DNA from: Bacillota bacterium
GTDB lineage: Bacteria; Bacillota; Clostridia; Lachnospirales; Lachnospiraceae
DNA: 7,262 nt
Assembly (NCBI GenBank): GCA_023428885.1
Contig: JAEYWQ010000358.1
Span: 1 to 7,262, forward strand
Direction of reading: 5' to 3'
The stretch's first letter is position 1, and each line of letters opens with the position of its first letter. This document shows positions 5,155 through 7,262 of the stretch, piece by piece. The notes below the pieces were generated by a model, which was not told the DNA's origin, made no database searches, and worked only from the letters and a program-made list of their open reading frames with translations. Made by a program: the position numbers and the translations under genes.

Positions 5155-6567
5155 TTATTCAATGGCAGCAAAAAACAATTCGATGGATGCCAGTTTTTCT
5201 GCTATATCATGGCAGCCAGATAAAGAATTCTTGATATAATCACGAACTTCCTCCATAGAGCCAAATAGGACTGGCATTTCACGAAGGGTAGCTGCTATGA
5301 TGGCACGATTATACAACTTATTCTTTCTCTCCAAGGCTTTGGTAAATTCCATTACCAATTCCTCATAAATTTGATCTAATTTAGCCCTGTCTGCCTTTCC
5401 ATCCTCTGACTGTGTATTAAGGTCAATAAATACGCTGTTAGATGTCAGAAGTTTTGATAAACTAAGACTAGAAAGCTGGTGATCCAACATCAAGGAGGCT
5501 ATGAGATCCCTGTCGAAGTTCTCAATACTTTCTAGTAAGCTCTCGTCTTTACTAAGGAATTGAATATACCTTTCTAATTTCCCCTCGGTACACTCAAATA
5601 AATCTGCAATTTCATCTTCCACACTTTCCTTACTCTGTGCACTGATTGCTGTTGAGATTGCTTCAGTAATTACCTTCAGTGCTGCTACTTCCTGGTCAAC
5701 TTCCATGGATGCATATGGTTGATTTAATAACATACAGTAGAATGCATTCACTAGCTCTTGTAAGGAGAAATATCGATCAGTAGCACTTTGAATCTTCTCC
5801 ACCGCCAAAGATAAAACTCCTTGTGCTTTCTGAAACTCTTCCTGACTTAAGGCTGTTACATCAAGACTTTCTAACTGCTTATGATAAGCATATAACTCCT
5901 GCAGACTCGCATTATGTGGCTTGTCCGTTGCCTTCATCTTGCTTCCTAACAGACCAGCTGCACAGCGAATCATGTATAGATAATCTCTGACAGAAGATAT
6001 ATCACTGCCTTCATAGATAGATAAACTGTCACGAAGCATATCAAAGAATTTTTGCTTGGTCATTCGGATTGGTAACTGAGATAACATGGATCGAATTCTA
6101 GTGTTTATTAGCATCTGATCTTGATCAGAGAAGATACTTTGCATAATGTCTTTGGTAACAGTATCATTATCTACATCAATCATTTCTTCTTCGTAGTTCT
6201 TCTCTAGCCTATTTAACACATATTCATATATTGCAAATTCATCAGTAAGTTCTGTTAAGCTTTGCATGATATCAATAATCTCATTGCGAAGGGTATCGAT
6301 TTGACCAATTGCCACTTCTCGTTTTGCACCATCAAAACTAGCAAATATGGTATTCTTTGCAATTGCATCAAGCATTCTGAATTTCTCATCAATCTCAGGC
6401 ATTGCACACTGAGTTGACATTTCATAATAATTATAATAATTCATGGTAAACTGCAGGGCAGAATACCCATAATAATCAGAAGATATCATATTCAGCACCT
6501 GTGGTAACACCACTTCTAGCTGTTGATGATTCATAATATCATGTTCCATTTGTTTTCGATTTATCAT
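5155..6567 (-). CDS. Unknown 470-residue helical acidic protein linked to an ABC permease
   Basis: The protein is predicted to be soluble and almost wholly helical, with many D/E-rich and leucine-rich stretches and no signal peptide, membrane segment or recognisable catalytic motif. A tyrosine cluster lies near the N-terminus (seven Tyr in residues 32-48). Middle and C-terminal regions look like helical bundles (for example RSMLSQLPIRMTKQKFFDML, ELVMEFTKALERKNKLYN). I do not recognise the family. The frame is open back to TTG 6639, but ATG 6567-6565 has GGAGG six nt upstream, while the TTG, directly after the permease stop, has no site. It follows the ABC-2 permease on the same strand, so a cytoplasmic partner or cargo-related role for that transporter is a reasonable inference, no more. 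Confidence 0.85.
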   Translation of the reverse strand: MINRKQMEHDIMNHQQLEVVLPQVLNMISSDYYGYSALQFTMNYYNYYEMSTQCAMPEIDEKFRMLDAIAKNTIFASFDGAKREVAIGQIDTLRNEIIDIMQSLTELTDEFAIYEYVLNRLEKNYEEEMIDVDNDTVTKDIMQSIFSDQDQMLINTRIRSMLSQLPIRMTKQKFFDMLRDSLSIYEGSDISSVRDYLYMIRCAAGLLGSKMKATDKPHNASLQELYAYHKQLESLDVTALSQEEFQKAQGVLSLAVEKIQSATDRYFSLQELVNAFYCMLLNQPYASMEVDQEVAALKVITEAISTAISAQSKESVEDEIADLFECTEGKLERYIQFLSKDESLLESIENFDRDLIASLMLDHQLSSLSLSKLLTSNSVFIDLNTQSEDGKADRAKLDQIYEELVMEFTKALERKNKLYNRAIIAATLREMPVLFGSMEEVRDYIKNSLSGCHDIAEKLASIELFFAAIE

Positions 6568-6659
6568 ATCTTGCCTCCAAGTTCTGAGAATGAGTGATGA
6601 TATCTTTCCAATCGAATCAAGAATAACACCATCATCCAAATTACGTATTCACTATTATA
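6564..6659 (-). other. Out-of-frame segment, possible detached C-terminus of the permease
   Basis: In the frame that is -1 relative to the permease, 31 codons are open from 6659 to a TGA at 6566-6564. They encode a short hydrophobic run, YVIWMMVLFLI, then RLERYHH and SFSELGG. The stop overlaps the start of the next gene as ATGA. This would suit the missing last membrane segment and tail of the permease after a small frame-changing mutation. The hydrophobic run is short for a full helix, and an open stretch of 31 codons can arise by chance. Confidence 0.35.
6574..6578 (-). promoter_or_regulatory. Ribosome binding site deciding the 470-residue gene start
   Basis: GGAGG on the minus strand lies 6 nt before ATG 6567-6565. 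It is the only good site in the junction, and the ATG forms an ATGA overlap with a stop in another frame, a typical translational-coupling arrangement. Confidence 0.8.
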
Positions 6660-7262
6660 TCAACAAACCTTCGAATAAACCACCCATTCGGTGTATTTTC
6701 TAATGCATTTATAAGATTATTGAAAACAAGACCTTCAATCATGGTAAAGAAACCTAACATACCTAAGATTAGTATTATCACTGCTCCTATCATCTGATAA
6801 GAAATCACACCTTTGGTGAGTCGAACCAAGACAATAAAGATTAAGGACATCAGCAATGCATAGGTTAAGGATAGTCTTAACAAAGGCCAAAATGCATAAT
6901 CCGCTTTTGCATAGTAGCAAATACAGGATACAAAAATGATACAAAGCAATCCTGCTAATAGGAGTACCGTCATGACAGTTCCAAGATGCTCTGCCACACG
7001 GTTATTTAAACTGAGTCGTTTTCTTCGTGAAATCCCCTGCTCTTTTTCCATACACACATAGGTGAAGGAAAACAAGACCACGAAGGATAATAACATAGCG
7101 AAGATGCCAGCAATGATTTGTCGATATAAAAGGGTATTACTTAATTTATCATAATTTGCATCACTTGACATGGTACTAACTAGTTCAACATCAAAGGTAA
7201 ATTCAAATTCATCCTCATCCATCATCCGAAGCACATATTCCCGATACTCATCAGCGGATAAC
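6641..7262 (-). CDS. ABC-2-type transporter permease, C-terminal part (N-terminus outside window)
   Basis: The frame is open through the right edge, so the N-terminal membrane segment and most of the extracytoplasmic loop are missing. The visible part starts with the end of an acidic extracellular loop (DEDEFEFTFDVELVS). It continues with four membrane helices (about IIAGIFAMLLSFVVLFSFTY, GTVMTVLLLAGLLCIIFVSC, PLLRLSLTYALLMSLIFIVL, MIGAVIILILGMLGFFTMI). Between the first two lies a basic cytoplasmic stretch with EKEQGISRRKRL, comparable to the E-R-G-T-x-R-R-L region of ABC-2 permeases. The segment TPNGWFIRRFVDI fits the re-entrant stretch before the usual last helix, but the frame stops six codons later without that helix. 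Substrate is unknown; the ATPase gene is presumably outside the window. GTG or ATG codons near 7220-7234 are internal, not starts. Confidence 0.78.
   Translation of the reverse strand, partial: LSADEYREYVLRMMDEDEFEFTFDVELVSTMSSDANYDKLSNTLLYRQIIAGIFAMLLSFVVLFSFTYVCMEKEQGISRRKRLSLNNRVAEHLGTVMTVLLLAGLLCIIFVSCICYYAKADYAFWPLLRLSLTYALLMSLIFIVLVRLTKGVISYQMIGAVIILILGMLGFFTMIEGLVFNNLINALENTPNGWFIRRFVDIIVNT

Noticed and set aside
6568..6639. TTG-initiated N-terminal extension of the 470-residue protein
   Set aside because: There is no ribosome binding site before the TTG, while GGAGG stands at the right distance from ATG 6567.
6640..6665. Programmed -1 ribosomal frameshift in the permease
   Set aside because: No X XXY YYZ slippery heptamer or following pseudoknot-like structure was found; an indel or a true early end is simpler.
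6735..6944. Second minus-strand frame within the permease gene
   Set aside because: It overlaps the permease helices in another frame and encodes no coherent membrane pattern or known motif.

Overview
The window looks like a chromosomal piece of a low-GC, spore-forming Firmicute. The best guess is a Clostridia/Lachnospiraceae-type organism related to the Lachnoclostridium group. The signs are AT-rich DNA, strong AAGGAGG-type ribosome binding sites, the sporulation gene pair ytfI-ytfJ (gerW), and the rpmB / asp23-like / fakA (yloV) neighbourhood that is common in Firmicutes. The species is inferred from gene content and style only; no search was run. Every gene but one lies on the minus strand.

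In minus-strand transcription order (high to low coordinates) the window holds these genes. (1) The C-terminal part of an ABC-2-type membrane permease, running off the right edge, whose last segment seems to be frame-disrupted. (2) A 470-residue soluble, acidic, all-helical protein of unknown function, with a strong ribosome binding site just after the permease. (3) A promoter-like extended -10 in the short gap, then a small conserved-looking protein of about 102 residues. (4) A DUF2953 (YtfI-like) membrane-anchored protein, coupled by TAATG overlap to (5) YtfJ/GerW, a sporulation/germination protein. (6) rpmB, encoding zinc-ribbon L28, with its own extended -10 promoter, a leader of about 85 nt and a strong intrinsic terminator. 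(7) An Asp23/YloU-family protein followed 20 nt later by (8) FakA (YloV), the ATP-binding subunit of fatty acid kinase, ended by a long perfect hairpin terminator.

The one plus-strand gene is a 45-residue hydrophobic peptide at 2438-2575, between yloU and rpmB. It has a good ribosome binding site and a candidate promoter, is divergent from yloU and convergent with rpmB, and is probably a small double-spanning membrane protein. The left end (about 1-80) is an unusually GC- and CpG-rich intergenic stretch unlike the rest of the window.

Three starts implied by the longest open frames are probably too long. Ribosome binding sites favour ATG 2244 for yloU, ATG 5009 for the 102-residue protein and ATG 6567 for the 470-residue protein. 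No tRNA, rRNA, CRISPR array, insertion sequence or phage gene is visible. No gene-free stretch exceeds 300 bases. The least explained parts are the 470-residue protein with its permease partner, the small membrane peptide, and the GC-rich left end.
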